The position numbers were made by a program, and so were the translations under genes. Positions 1-11,078 of a DNA stretch of 64,000 bases are shown here, in pieces; position 1 is the first letter of the stretch, and each line of letters starts with the position of its first letter. Under the pieces are notes generated by a model, which saw nothing but the letters and a program-made list of their open reading frames with translations, did no database searches and was not told where the DNA came from. The DNA is taken from positions 2,790,001 to 2,854,000 of the forward strand of contig NC_089395.1 in the NCBI RefSeq assembly GCF_003171515.1, written 5' to 3'. This DNA comes from Pyrenophora tritici-repentis (taxonomy: Eukaryota > Ascomycota > Dothideomycetes > Pleosporales > Pleosporaceae).

Positions 1-1115
1 GCGGGGATGAAGGGATTAAGGTATTGTTTGAAGTTTGATATGTTTCCCGAGTAGGAGTGGAGGCATATGCGGGGTGGGTATGGTGGGGTTGTGGCGGGTG
101 GGTTTTTCTTTGTAGTTTTGGCTGTGTTATGGTCGTTGGTGTCGTCCTTGGGGTCATCTTTGGCAGTATCTTTGTTATCTTCCTTGGTGTCGTCCTTGGC
201 ATCTTTGGTGTCGTCTTTGACGTCTTTTTTGGCATTTTCTTTGGAATCGTCTTTGGAATCGTCTGCGGCTTTAGCTTCGACTTTGGCTTTAGCCTTGGGA
301 TGTTCAAGTCTGCGTTTCTTTTGCTCGCGCTTGCTAAGGACCTCCTTCTCATGCCCTCTCCACAAATCCGACAAAACTTCCAACACCAACCCATGAGCTT
401 GCACACCATGCACACTAACAGCCCTCCCCATCTCAGCCGCAAGTTGAAGTTGCAGCTTGAAAATCTTCTTCTGGTGCGTAGGCGTGGTCCGAAAAGGTGT
501 CAGGCGGCGGCCTTCCCGGCCACCGGGTGTGAGGCCATTGTCCCGCTTAGACCAGAGATCCGGGTGGTCAGTCCAGGCTTCCGGGATTCTGAATGCGCGG
601 TCAAGACCAATTTCGCCGACTAGAGCATAAGGGTACTTTTTCAGGTTTTCTCGTGTGCGGGATAGGAAGGCTGAGAAGGATATTGGGTCGGGTAGGGAGA
701 GGTATTTTTGCCGGTCTTCTCCGCTGGGGGTTTCCCGGCTTGGTTGTAGGACGGATCGGTAGTGTGCGATCTTTGCTTCGCCTGTGAGGGGTTTGTGGTA
801 TTTGGTTTCTGCACCTTCTTCCTCTTCTTCTGTAAGGTACATTTGAGATGAGAACCATGGATGCCAACCAAAGCATGGGACGATACGCTCTTCTTTCGAC
901 CACTTTGCTGGGTCAGAGGACTTGACACCATGCTTGTGTGCTGTTGATGCGACGAGATCTTGATCTTCGGCCCGTGTTGCCATGACGGTGAGAACTCGCG
1001 CTTTCGTATTTTGCTGTATCGTCTCCATGCTGGACATTGTGTCTGTGGGGTGACAATGCGCATCGAAAACACCCAAGTGCCATGGGAAGGCTTCCTCTTT
1101 GTTTTCGGCCGCCAT
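1..1115 (-). CDS. TatD-family metal-dependent hydrolase (Cut9-interacting protein Scn1-like), C-terminus cut by window edge
   Basis: The minus-strand frame is open from the ATG at 1113-1115 to the window edge, about 371 codons, with no stop and no intron needed. Residues 18-24 read DAHCHPT, the HxH metal site at the start of TatD-type TIM-barrel nucleases. Later come FGWHPWF (about residue 85) and VGEIGLDR (about 180), both typical of the fungal Scn1/TatD branch, then a THQKKIF...QL..A...RAVSVH stretch and CLHSYSG near the edge. TatD proteins are Mg-dependent 3'-5' DNases or phosphodiesterases; S. pombe Scn1 was found through the APC subunit Cut9. An unusual Asp/Lys/Thr-rich repetitive insert of about 65 residues (plus-strand 95-300) separates the two last conserved blocks. 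The remaining C-terminal part lies outside the window. The plus-strand reading frames here are shadows of this low-complexity tract. Confidence 0.85.
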   Translation of the reverse strand, partial: MAAENKEEAFPWHLGVFDAHCHPTDTMSSMETIQQNTKARVLTVMATRAEDQDLVASTAHKHGVKSSDPAKWSKEERIVPCFGWHPWFSSQMYLTEEEEEGAETKYHKPLTGEAKIAHYRSVLQPSRETPSGEDRQKYLSLPDPISFSAFLSRTRENLKKYPYALVGEIGLDRAFRIPEAWTDHPDLWSKRDNGLTPGGREGRRLTPFRTTPTHQKKIFKLQLQLAAEMGRAVSVHGVQAHGLVLEVLSDLWRGHEKEVLSKREQKKRRLEHPKAKAKVEAKAADDSKDDSKENAKKDVKDDTKDAKDDTKEDNKDTAKDDPKDDTNDHNTAKTTKKNPPATTPPYPPRICLHSYSGNISNFKQYLNPFIP

Positions 1116-2104
1116 TATAAGTTGTCGATGGTTCTGGCTAGCGATATGAATGATGGTGTTTGGAATGCAATGGCTGCCGGCAAGTTATTCGGCGCACCAG
1201 GGTGGCGTAAAAATAGTTGCAGCGACAGCGTGAGGAAAACACGTTATTCAGAGTATAAGCGTATATGGTGTCTACAATTGCCTTTACATATCAGTGTGTC
1301 AAGTATTTTTTGTAACCCATGTGAGCGGTCGCGAAGGAAATCTACACTATGACGTAGCTGTGAGGCTACTCGGAACCTTGGAAGAACCCCTTTCGGGCAT
1401 GGCGCTTTCTACCCTTGATCTGCAACATTACAAACCCAGCATCCGACTCTTCCGACCACCTAGGTGACATAATAGGCGTGCCTAGCGCATACAGTGACCT
1501 TTGTACACTGTTCATCCCACAAGCAGGGTCACCTGCTCCTCGACATATCATTACGCCCCATACTCCACCTCCAAATACCGACATCGGCTTCACCAACCGC
1601 CCTTCTCGAACAACACCACCATTTGCCGTTTCGGGCTTGGTATGCATGCATGCATACAAGGGCGTGTTACACACGCGCCAGTATCACCAGTACATTGTAG
1701 TAGTTTAGACAAAACAAGCTGCCTATTTAGGTAACCCGGTCAGCCTCGCGTTACCTACACGCGCACGCAACTGTGTGCTTTGCCAGGTCAGCATTACGCC
1801 CTGGAAGCAGAATAATGTTAGAATAGGGGGGGATATTATGTGATCTACCGTAGGTCTTGGGAAGGCTTGTGTACATGGGTGTACCAAGCTGCTACCCCTC
1901 TCTATACTGGGCAGTCATGGAGGGGAGGGTGTGTCTGGTATTTAAGTTGAAATTTCTTTCTTTCTGTCTTTCTCTCTCACTTGTCTTTTCTCTTCTCTTT
2001 TCAGGTTCTGGGCTTGATGTCAGCGTGATACAGCAAAACATTGAACCCTCCTCAAGCTCTATACAAGATACTTCTCCCACCCACCTATCCAACACACCCC
2101 CAAA
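1116..2104. other. Intergenic: divergent promoter region between TatD and SDR genes
   Basis: I see no recognisable gene. A pyrimidine-rich tract at about 1950-2010, preceded by a TTTAAG at about 1943, lies just before the dehydrogenase start and looks like a fungal CT-rich core promoter and leader. Short frames on both strands (for example 1366-1674 minus) have no recognisable motif. Confidence 0.5.
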
Positions 2105-3070
2105 ATGCCCACACGTCTCCAGTCCAAAATCGCCATAATAACCGGCTCCTCCTCCGGCCTAGGCCGCGCCATAGCCCTAGCCTTCGCCTTGGAAGGCGCC
2201 ACAATAATCTGCGCCGACCTACGTCCTGAAGCCCGTCCATGCCCATCCCTCTCACCCACTATATCCACCTCCGCCCCACTGCTGCCAACCCACGACCTCC
2301 TCGCCGCACAAGGCTTCACCGCAATCTTCATAACCTGCGACACCACCTCTAGTACGTCAATACAACACCTCATCGCAACCACAGTGTCGACGTACGGCCG
2401 CCTCGACATCATGGTTAACAACGCAGGCGTGGGTCTTGAGGGCGAGGGCGAGGGCGAGAAACCGGTTTGGGAGTACGATGAGCATGTGTTTGAGAGGACG
2501 ATGGAGGTTAATATCAAAGGCGTTTTCTTGGGGACAAAGTATGCGAGTAGGCAAATGGTGAAGCAGGATCCTGTTGGTGAAGGTGAAGGTGGTAAGGGGG
2601 ATAAGGGATGGATTATAAATTTGAGTAGTATATTTGGGTTGGTGGGGAAGGGGGGTCTTGGTATGTTCATCTTCTTCCTTTCCTATCCCTCTCCTATCCC
2701 TCTCCATCTCCCTCCACACCATCTACCCCATCATAACCAACCCCCACTCTAATCCCTCCCCCAAACAGCCGGTTACTCAGCCTCCAAACACGCCGTGCTA
2801 GGCATAACGAAATCAGCAGCTCTGGACTGCGCACCCCACAACATCCACGTCAACGCGCTTTGTCCGGGATACACGGCCACGGCGATTACCGCGCGCGTGT
2901 TTGAGCCACAGGCGGCCGAAGTGAAGAAAGTGGTGGATTCGCGGCATCCGCTCAAGGGCATGGGGGCACCGGAGGATGTGGCGAGAGCGGCGGTTTTCTT
3001 GGCGAGTGAGGATGCGGCGTGGGTGACGGGTGTGGGACTGCCTGTTGATGGGGGGTATAGTTGTGTGTGA
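2105..3070 (+). CDS. Short-chain dehydrogenase/reductase (classical SDR)
   Basis: Two exons, 2105-2660 and 2769-3070, joined over a 108-nt GT-AG intron, give a 285-residue protein. It shows the classical SDR features in order: the cofactor motif TGSSSGLG (residues 14-21), NNAG at about 106-109, a catalytic Ser in the NLSS segment, and YSASKHA carrying the catalytic Tyr and Lys just after the intron. The C-terminal part has the family pattern LCPGYTAT and ends in the usual DGGY. The enzyme should be an NAD(P)(H)-dependent cytosolic oxidoreductase acting on an alcohol or ketone; the substrate cannot be read from sequence. Two local insertions, a Ser/Pro/Thr-rich one after the second strand and a Gly/Glu/Lys-rich one before NLSS, are longer than in typical 250-residue members. 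The intron splits the Ala before GYSASK. No co-directional neighbour suggests a cluster. Confidence 0.92.
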
Positions 3071-3976
3071 ATGGGAGGGGTGAGTGTGGGTTGGGGAGGT
3101 GGTGTGGTGGACGGAAGAGAGATAGAAACCAAGTCTTGCTTCCGTGCGGTAACGACGACACGACAGGCATTTTCTCCTTGCCCACCCCACCCCTCTAGAT
3201 ATAATATATAAACGAACGACCAGAAAAATCTATCCCATGAATGTTTAACTTGGTTTATTTGCAGTTTAGTTTTCCCCACCATTTCCATAACCCCCACTAC
3301 CCAGGGACAAAAGGAAAAAGAACCCCCCCCCCCTCACATACCTAGAGCTACTAAAAACTGCACTGCAAAACAGAGTAGCAATCTGGACCCAGCAAGAGAA
3401 AAAACCAAAACCAAAGAAAAAAGCCGCGAGTACGAATAACGCACACAGCAAGATTAACATCCCCAGTCTTTATCAGCAACGCAGCAACAGCAGCAGCAAC
3501 AGAAGGGTATTTACAAGCCCCCCAGGCCATAAAAAAACAAACGCCGTGGCTATGCAACGCAAAGCAAAGCATCACCGAAAACAAAACGAAACGAAAACTC
3601 AAGAGTTTGCAGAGGAAGAATCAGACTGAAGGAAAACTTGGGGACTCAAGCGGGATCGGCTAGGTAAATAAGGCCGCGAATGTATACGGTCGCGACGTCG
3701 GTGAGGACGAGAGGCGGACCGGACGGACAAGGAGAGGGCACCATCGTCATCCTTGTTGCTATAAAGAAGGGGGGGTTCTCATCAGTTCAAGCTGAAATGA
3801 ACGCGGGGTGTGTATGTGTGTGTGGTGGTGGTGGTGGAGAATGTATGATACAGGTGCGAGGGAATGGAGGAGAAAGTATGCTGTGGGTTGTATGAGGTAC
3901 TACCTCGCTACACGGTGGATCAACCTGATTTATGTGTTAGTTGAGTATTCCCGAAGAAACAAACGGGGTGAATATG
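3071..3976. other. Intergenic: convergent 3' regions of SDR and SRF1-like genes
   Basis: About 0.9 kb with no supported gene. It contains a C11 homopolymer at 3323-3333, an A-rich stretch from 3360 to 3610 and a short GTGTGT tract near 3810. The small open frames are low complexity. Confidence 0.5.
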
Positions 3977-5260
3977 TTACCTTAAAGTACTAATAGCGAA
4001 AGTGGCGATCCACGCAATGAGGGCAATAAACAGCGTAGCTGTCAAGCCCTTTTGTCTCTCGCATATGCTCTCTCTATACGGACAAGCATTGGCCCTATCT
4101 GAATCCACACATGCCCATTTGTCGTCGGTGAGTGCTTGAAAGGCCAGACTGAGGTTTGCAGATTCAAACACAATAAATGCCAAGTCCAAGAAGATTAGCG
4201 ACATCTTAGCATTGTGCGAACGCAGACCCAGCGGCTTGGACGTGTATTCGTCATAGGTGATGTAGACGGTGTAGAGGACAGCGACAATGTCGACGAGAAT
4301 GGCCATCCAGGTCGACGAGTTGGTGTTGCAGCCGTTGTTGTTGGAGTGCCGGTAGATGGAACATGCTAGGGAAAGAGCGAGGATGGAGAAGATGAGGACG
4401 CATGCGCGCACTAGGGCCGGCACCATGGGGTGGTTCATAGTGGTGTTGTGGAAGCGCACTAATCTGCGCTTTCTCTTCTCCGACGTAAAGAGCCAGAAGC
4501 CCTTGGTGTCTTCGATGCCATTGTCCTTGTCAATGGGCTCCCACTTTTGCTCCAGATCCGGCATGTTCTCCCTGAGCCAGTCATCGTCGACAATCTGGCC
4601 TCGCGACGAGATAGGCCGCTCGTGGTTGGAGCCGGCGGTAAAGTTCTTCCATTTCGGTGCGCTGTCGCTAACAGGCGTGCTCAGTGTCACCGGGGCGCCC
4701 TCGCGGGCATGGTCGAACTTGCGCCCTGGGACATTGGACTTTGGTGTAGGACAGAAGTTGTGGTTGGCATGACGAACGGTGGTTGGCGTGCGGGGGAGGA
4801 GGAAGGCAGTGGCGTCAATGCCTTCCTCCTCGTCGTCGGCGGATTGGACCCAGGGTGGGAGCGAACGGGCGGCACGCTGCCTCTCCCTGTTTTCAGCACT
4901 GGTGGTTGTACTCCGATGTGAAGACGCCAGCGTGCGCGGAGTACTGGATATCGACTGTGAGTGGCTCTTCCTGACTGGCAGGCCGTCGTGACTGTCTTTG
5001 GTAGCTTGCGAGTCCTTTGAACCTCCCGACTGGGCGCTGACTCTGGACTGCGGGCGATGTAACGAGTATGTGAGGGAAGAGGCCGTGGGAGGAGGAATAG
5101 GTGAAGGTAGTAATCTGTTTGCCGAGGACGTGGTCAACGTGGGCGATTGGTGTTGGGCCGGGTCCGGGCGAAGATATTGGTCGGTGGTGGGACCAGTGGC
5201 ATTGTCGCAGCCATGGCCATTGTCGCTCGTTCTGGCCTCTCCCATGGGGTTACTGGTCAT
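3977..5260 (-). CDS. SRF1-like multi-pass membrane protein (putative regulator of phospholipase D)
   Basis: A single open frame of 427 codons. The first ATG in frame is at 5258-5260; the frame continues upstream only from a GTG. The N-terminal 240 residues are Ser/Thr/Pro-rich and likely disordered. They are followed by LPPWVQSADDEEEGID and a DDDWLRENMPDLEQKW segment, and then four hydrophobic segments (around ALVRACVLIFSILALSLAC, MAILVDIVAVLYTVYI, MSLIFLDLAFIVFESANLSL and the extreme C-terminus). This layout and length resemble yeast Srf1 (437 residues), a membrane regulator of phospholipase D Spo14, and the fungal proteins annotated after it. The match is from memory of overall pattern, so the family name is tentative, while the membrane protein itself is well supported. 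The long GC-rich 5' region is shared with the divergent gene at 6003. Confidence 0.7.
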   Translation of the reverse strand: MTSNPMGEARTSDNGHGCDNATGPTTDQYLRPDPAQHQSPTLTTSSANRLLPSPIPPPTASSLTYSLHRPQSRVSAQSGGSKDSQATKDSHDGLPVRKSHSQSISSTPRTLASSHRSTTTSAENRERQRAARSLPPWVQSADDEEEGIDATAFLLPRTPTTVRHANHNFCPTPKSNVPGRKFDHAREGAPVTLSTPVSDSAPKWKNFTAGSNHERPISSRGQIVDDDWLRENMPDLEQKWEPIDKDNGIEDTKGFWLFTSEKRKRRLVRFHNTTMNHPMVPALVRACVLIFSILALSLACSIYRHSNNNGCNTNSSTWMAILVDIVAVLYTVYITYDEYTSKPLGLRSHNAKMSLIFLDLAFIVFESANLSLAFQALTDDKWACVDSDRANACPYRESICERQKGLTATLFIALIAWIATFAISTLR

Positions 5261-6002
5261 TCTTGTCAGGGAATGTGAGGGGAGTCCTCGTCGCACCAGC
5301 GGGTCCCTTTACCAAGCACGCGGCTGGGTGTCGCGCCTAGAAGGCGTGTCGGCCGTTCGGGCGTCGGTCGGCCTGCTTGGCGGTGAAACAGCGACAGCAG
5401 ACGGTCGCGATTACGTGGGAGCAAAGTAGACGACACGCGATGACAGCATCTCCGGGGCGTTGGTGAGTGGCGGCTGGACAAGTGAGGCGGCGCGGCAGGC
5501 GAACAGGGCGGGTGATGACGACGGCGAGAGCGACAGCAACAGCAACAACGAAAGACGGGGCCACGGGGCAGTACGTCGAGGCGGAGACGTCGCGGGAGAG
5601 GGGGGTGAAGGTTGCTGTCGTGGTGCCAGTGTGATTTGGGGGCGTGTGGAGCGCTGGAGGCCCGTTCACATCAGCTACAGTACTCGGGAGATTGCTTGCT
5701 CGTCGATCAGGAAACAGGGATATGCGCGCTGGCGACGCTGCCAGATAGACTCAGCATGCTGAGGTCATGGGGCTGCAGCTTACTACTGTAGCTACCAGCT
5801 AGCCTACGTGCCCATGTAATTCCACACGGCTAACAAAACAATTTTGCATAGCGCGTCGTCTGCCCTGGCCCTTGTTTGATATCCTGTCAGAAACCCACTT
5901 CTCCGTCGACAACAGCGTCATGTCGCACACAAAGCCCGTTTGACCTAATCACTGTCACCTGGGCTCCTGCGCTTACCTAACCCCGACGAAACCACGACCA
6001 TC
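5261..6002. other. Intergenic: bidirectional promoter region
   Basis: This 0.74-kb stretch separates the divergent SRF1-like and K+/H+ exchange-related genes. Short frames on both strands (for example 5337-5669 minus) are GC-rich and without recognisable motifs. I see nothing else in it. Confidence 0.5.
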
Positions 6003-6992
6003 ATGCGCCTCTTCCTGCTGCCCATCTCCACCCGCCGCTCGCTCATCTACTGCGAGAAGCTGCACCAAAAGGCCCCCAAGGACCGCTCCTACTATGACAA
6101 AATCACCATAAAGGCCAGTGAGACGTGGGTCGGCTGGGAAAAGGACGAAAAGGCCATCTGGGACTGGAAGCGCAAAGTCACCTTCTACGGCAACCAGGCC
6201 CTGAAGCGGATACCGTACGAAGAGTGGGGGCTCAAGACGATACCTGCACTCACTGCCAAGCGGAAGCAGGACATTGTCGACGGCAAGGCCAGCTATGAGG
6301 TCCTGTTCCCGGGCAAGTACCTGCCGCAGGAACGTGTGTCGGGCCTGCTCGAGAAGTTGGCCAAGGAGCGACAGAACATGCACCGGACGAAGTTGATCTG
6401 GAGCGTCGTCATCATGCCCTTCACCGCGCCTTTTATGCTGGTGCCCGTCATTCCCAATTTGCCCTTCTTCTACGTCCTCTACCGCGCCTGGTCGCACTGG
6501 AAGGCGCTCGGCGGCTCAAAGCACCTCGAGTTCCTCCTCAAGCACAATCTGCCCAAGCCCCATCCGTCTGCCATTCTCGATGAGCTCTACACAGCTGGCC
6601 TCATGTACCCTACCCGCGCGCTTTCCCGTGTCGCCCCTCTTCCAACCCCGGAGCAGGCACAAGAGGTCGCCAACGTAGTCCATAGGCAGACAAACAACGA
6701 GACGGAAGACGTCATGGTCCTGCAGCGGTGGAACGGCAAGCTGATTGCCGAGAAGTTTGACCTACCTGAGATGGAGGTCGAAATCGAGCGTGCAGTCGGA
6801 CAAGTGGAGGCGGCCATCAAATCCAAAGAAAAGCGTATCGAGGAGAAGCTCGAGCAAGAGCGAGCCACCAGCGGCAACACGGTACGGGCAAAGGACGTGC
6901 TACCCGAAGAAATTCTCGGGAAGATACATGAAAAGGCCGAACATGTAGCACACGAGGGCAATGAGAAGGCGAAGCAGGCGATGAAGTCGTAG
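6003..6992 (+). CDS. Mitochondrial K+-H+ exchange-related protein (Mit_KHE1 family)
   Basis: An intronless 329-codon frame starting at the first ATG. The N-terminal half carries the Mit_KHE1 (PF10173) pattern: MRLFLLPISTRRSLIYC at the start, ASETWVGWEKDEKAIWDWK..VT.YGN.AL.RIPYEEWGLK at about 40-75, and a hydrophobic hairpin KLIWSVVIMPFTAPFMLVPVIPNLPFFYVLYRAWSHW at about 128-165, followed by GSKHLEFLL. Yeast relatives are inner-membrane or peripheral mitochondrial proteins linked to potassium/proton exchange. The C-terminal third is charged and helical, with an E/K-rich stretch (about 255-300) likely to be coiled coil. No intron is needed and no frame defect is seen. Confidence 0.88.
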   Translation: MRLFLLPISTRRSLIYCEKLHQKAPKDRSYYDKITIKASETWVGWEKDEKAIWDWKRKVTFYGNQALKRIPYEEWGLKTIPALTAKRKQDIVDGKASYEVLFPGKYLPQERVSGLLEKLAKERQNMHRTKLIWSVVIMPFTAPFMLVPVIPNLPFFYVLYRAWSHWKALGGSKHLEFLLKHNLPKPHPSAILDELYTAGLMYPTRALSRVAPLPTPEQAQEVANVVHRQTNNETEDVMVLQRWNGKLIAEKFDLPEMEVEIERAVGQVEAAIKSKEKRIEEKLEQERATSGNTVRAKDVLPEEILGKIHEKAEHVAHEGNEKAKQAMKS

Positions 6993-7166
6993 AAGTTTTG
7001 AATGTTCACGATGTATGATATCATGGGATCAAGACGGCATATATAGAACGGGCGTTGGCGGCTCTGTCTGTACGATACCACGCAACGCATCTGTACGATT
7101 GCATGCATCACCAGGTTTAGAAATGTCATTATTTGCGTAGTCTTTGCTTTGACCGTCAACTACCCC

Positions 7167-7751
7167 TCACTCTTTCTTCTTCCCACCACACTTCTCCAAT
7201 CTCTCCTTTCCCCACAACACCGGTCCATCATCTCCATACAGCGGATCCTTCTTGAACCACCCCACCTTGCCAACCGCCTTCGCCTTCGCCTTCTCCTCCT
7301 CCCCTGCCTCCCCATAACACATATCCCAATTACACCCCTTAGGATACGCCCCCACCATTTCAAACCCACCCTCCAAATCCTCCAGCAACCGATGTCCCAC
7401 ACCCGCCGGCACCACAATCGCATCTCCAGCCTTGACCTCCTTTTCCACTTTCCCTGGATTGGCTTCACCGCCGAAGAGCAGGCGGGCGCGACCGGAGAAT
7501 ACGCAAAGCACTTCGTGGGTGGTGCTATGGTAGTGCGTGGTTTGGTACATTGTGTAGCGCCATTGGGGTATGAGAGAGTTTTTGGGGAGGTGGGATTCTA
7601 GGACTGCTGGGAGTGTGTTTGAGGGGAAGGCGGAGTGATAGACTAGGAGGGGGTGATTGTGCGGGCTTGTGTTGGGGATGTGTGCATGGGAGGGGATGTA
7701 GTGGGCTGAGAGGCGGAGAGTTTGGAGGGGAATTAGGTTTACGGAGGGCAT
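7167..7751 (-). CDS. Cupin-domain protein (YjlB-like)
   Basis: A 194-codon frame whose first in-frame ATG is at 7749-7751; the longer frame begins at a GTG, and a TATA-like ATATATAT at 7806-7813 about 55 nt upstream supports the shorter start. The core is a single beta-barrel cupin: HYHSTTHEVLCVFSGRARLLFGG is cupin motif 1 (two His, one Glu), and VKAGDAIVVPAGVGHRLL is motif 2 with its His. This is the pattern of the YjlB-like cupins found in bacteria and fungi, whose substrate is unknown. A divalent metal is likely bound by the His/Glu set. The C-terminus is Lys-rich. It is transcribed away from the cullin gene. Confidence 0.85.
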   Translation of the reverse strand: MPSVNLIPLQTLRLSAHYIPSHAHIPNTSPHNHPLLVYHSAFPSNTLPAVLESHLPKNSLIPQWRYTMYQTTHYHSTTHEVLCVFSGRARLLFGGEANPGKVEKEVKAGDAIVVPAGVGHRLLEDLEGGFEMVGAYPKGCNWDMCYGEAGEEEKAKAKAVGKVGWFKKDPLYGDDGPVLWGKERLEKCGGKKKE

Positions 7752-8647
7752 TGGGATGATGTGAAGAAAGTAATCTTGTATTGGAACTCGCTCAACAGCC
7801 ACGTGATATATATGTCGTGTGAGATTGAAAACCTGAAGTCACGGAAGCAGCTATTATAACCATGTGGAATACCATGATACTCCAACTACGTCATCGTTTT
7901 GACAAGGCAATTTGCAGTAGAAAATCAACAATCGTGCTATCCGTCCATGTCAATTCAGACACTCTTTCTGAGAAGCACAAGTGGCGCCTTCATGATGCAC
8001 CGCAAGAGCTATGATGTTGTATGCGGTAGCCTAAGCAGCTATGAGTGACGAAAAGCAAAGGGTGCGGGTCAGAGCGACTATGAAACGCTCAAGCCAAATC
8101 ATACTGCAATCACTAATTTCAAACACAATTAAGAGCTTGTCGATGAGTGATTGTATACAACCGATTAAAGGCTCGCAATCCGATATTCGGATGATGGCAT
8201 CGGGGAAAACTAGCGCAGGGCTGCCTGGGTAGTGACCCCGGTAGCTAACTAACCTTGTAACCGCCAAGGCCGGTGCTGCCTGACACTGAACTATCTCGAC
8301 GTGACTATCAAAACGTCGCCGCCTCGCAGTTCTGGCGCCTTCACCTTCATCGCTCTCTTTGTGTAGTGCTTCGCCTTGACGGTCTGCGCACCTACCACTC
8401 TTTGCCGCAGTGGAATCCTCGGTACCTCTTAACCTCTCCCCACCCACCCACTACTGTACTCCCCTCCACTCAACGCCTCCCACATCACCAACCGACACGA
8501 CTCCACCGCCTTCACCCACCTCTGCGACTGTGATTGTTGATACATCTTTGCCTGCCCTCCGACACGGCCTTTCCGACCATAAAGTTCCTCACGCGCAAGA
8601 AGTCGCCCCCGAAAAGTGCCCCAGAGCACGCGACGTCTCAACCCACC
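7752..8647. other. Intergenic and cullin 5' leader
   Basis: This holds the cupin promoter, with a TATA-like element at 7806-7813, and a roughly 0.4-kb C/T-rich stretch just before the cullin ATG that is likely its 5' UTR. A long plus frame starting at 8410 is an artefact of reading through that leader in the cullin exon-2 frame. Confidence 0.5.
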
Positions 8648-11078
8648 ATGGCCTCCACAATGCCACCTGTGCCTGCAAAGGACGATGTGCACGCTACGTA
8701 GGTTCCATCTTCTTGTCTTTGCCTGACTCCGGACAGCTGCTAACTCCCCGTAGGTGGAAGTACTTAGAGGCTGGTGTGGATAAGATTATGACCAACCTGC
8801 GCGCCGGTGTCGACATGAAGACATACATGGGCCTTTACACCGCCATTCATAACTTCTGCACAGCTCAAAAGGCTGTTGCGGGGTCATCATTCCACGCCGC
8901 TAACAACCGTGGAGGCGCCCATCTTCTCGGCGAAGATCTCTACCAGCACCTGATTGAATACCTAAAGGCCCATCTCGCCCAAGTCCAGGAGGCGTCGCGG
9001 CAACATGTCGACGAAGCTCTCCTCCACTTTTACATCAAGGAGTGGAATCGGTACACGACGGCGGGGCAGTACAACAACCATCTCTTCCGCTACCTGAACC
9101 GCCATTGGGTTAAGCGTGAAATGGACGAGGGCAAGAAGAATATCTACGACATCTACACGCTGCATCTGGTGCGATGGAAGGAAGACATGTTCACAGGGAG
9201 CCAGGAAAGCGTCATGCGCTCAGTCCTCAAGCTGGTGGAGAAGCAGCGCAACGGCGAGACGATCGAGCAGTCACAGATAAAGTCGGTCGTCGACTCTTTC
9301 GTTTCGCTCGGTCTGGACGAGGCTGACAGCTCCAAATCTACCCTCGACGTATATAAGGAGTTCTTCGAGAAGCCCTTCCTAGAGGCAACCGCACAATACT
9401 ACGATAACGAATCTAAGCAGTTCTTGGCCGAAAACAGCGTAGTCGAATACATGAAGAAGGCCGAGCTTCGTCTGGACGAGGAGAAGGAGCGCGTTCCTCT
9501 GTATCTGCTCAACGAGATCATGTCCCCATTGATGCGAACATGCGAACAGTCCCTCATCACGAACCACTCACAAGCCCTTCGGGAGGAGTTCCAGATACTA
9601 CTTGACCACGATAAGGAGGAGGATCTTGGTCGTATGTACAAGTTGCTTGCCCGTATTCCTGAGGGCCTTGACCCTCTGCGTCTTCGATTCGAAAACCATG
9701 TCCGCAAGGCTGGCTTGGCTGCCGTAGATAAAATTGCTCAAGACGGCGAGAACATTGAACCCAAGGTGTACGTTGAGGCTCTCCTTGAGGTTCACACCCA
9801 GTACCAGGCACTTGTCAACAAGGCCTTCAACGGAGAGTCCGAGTTCGTACGTTCTTTGGACAACGCGTGCCGCGAGTTTGTAAACAGGAACAAGATCTGC
9901 AAGTCGGGCTCCAACAAGTCCCCCGAGCTACTCGCAAAGTACACCGACACGCTGCTGAAGCGTTCCAACGCGAAGATGAGCGAGGAGGATGACATGGAGA
10001 AGCTCCTCACACAGATCATGACCGTATTCAAGTACATCGAAGACAAGGATGTGTTCCAGAAGTTCTACTCACGTATGTTGGCCAAGCGTCTCGTCCAGAC
10101 TACTTCTGCTTCAGATGATGCCGAGACGAGTATGATCTCGAAGCTCAAGGAAGCCTGTGGATTTGAATACACCAACAAGCTTCAACGCATGTTCCAAGAT
10201 ATGCAAATATCAAAGGATCTTAACACAGCATTCAAGGAGTGGCAGTCTAACAACCTGGACGAGTCGGACCTGAAGACCAACGTTGATGCGTCGTACCACA
10301 TCCTTGGTACCGGTTTCTGGCCGCTTAACCCACCCACTACACCCTTTACGCCCCCACAACTCATTGTCCAGACCTATGATCGTTTCTCACGCTTCTACAA
10401 CCACAAGCATCAGGGTCGTAAGCTTACGTGGTTATGGCAACTGTGCAAGGGTGAAGTCAAAGCCAACTACTGCAAGGTTGCAAACTTGAAGACTTCACCT
10501 ACCTTCCAGGTGTCCACGTATCAGATGGCTATCATGTTGCTGTTCAACGATAGTGACACTGTCACCTATGATGAGATTGCCGAGGCTACCAAGCTCAATA
10601 AGGAGACGCTTGATCCTAGCCTGGGTGTCTTCATCAAGGCCAAGGTTTTGCTCCTACAGCCCGAGAACGCCAAGCACGAGTCCGGCACCACCTACAAGCT
10701 TAACACTGGTTTCAAGACCAAGAAGGTCAAGATGAACCTGAACATTGGTATCAAGTCTGAGCAAAAGGCCGAGGCGGAAGACACGCACAAGACGATTGAG
10801 GAGGACCGCAAGCTTCTGATTCAGGTTAGTACCACCATTTCTTACCTCATCCCCTCCGTTTATGTTGCAATTTACTTACTATTTCCCAGTCTGCCATTGT
10901 CCGCATCATGAAGTCCCGCAAGAAGATGAAGCACCAACAGCTCGTCTCCGAAACGATCCAACAGATCAAGAACCGCTTCATGCCGCGCGTCCCCGACATC
11001 AAGAAGTGCATAGATATTCTCCTCGAGAAGGAGTACCTGGAGCGTCTAGAGGCTGATGAACTCGGCTACCTGGCATAA
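8648..11078 (+). CDS. culA: Cullin 1 (SCF ubiquitin-ligase scaffold)
   Basis: Three exons, 8648-8697, 8754-10824 and 10890-11078, with introns of 56 and 65 nt, give 769 residues, the usual CUL1 length. The first exon codes [17 protein letters not shown], which joins in frame to [12 protein letters not shown], the standard cullin start. Exon 2 carries the cullin repeats and the cullin-homology domain ([28 protein letters not shown]). Exon 3 encodes the winged-helix end with [11 protein letters not shown], where the Lys of IVRIMK is the conserved neddylation site, and the C-terminal [14 protein letters not shown] typical of cullins. The protein is the scaffold joining Skp1/F-box proteins to the RING subunit Rbx1. 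The 3' UTR contains CT and GATGAT microsatellites. Confidence 0.95.

Noticed and set aside
57..623. Plus-strand hydrophobic protein of 188 codons and overlapping frames
   Set aside because: These are shadows of the Asp/Lys repeat of the TatD gene on the other strand; GTC/GTT codons are the complement of Asp and Asn codons.
8410..8647. N-terminal extension of the cullin reading frame from an upstream ATG
   Set aside because: The extension is Pro/Thr-rich leader and an intron read in frame; a short spliced first exon (8648-8697) gives the standard cullin start and usual length.
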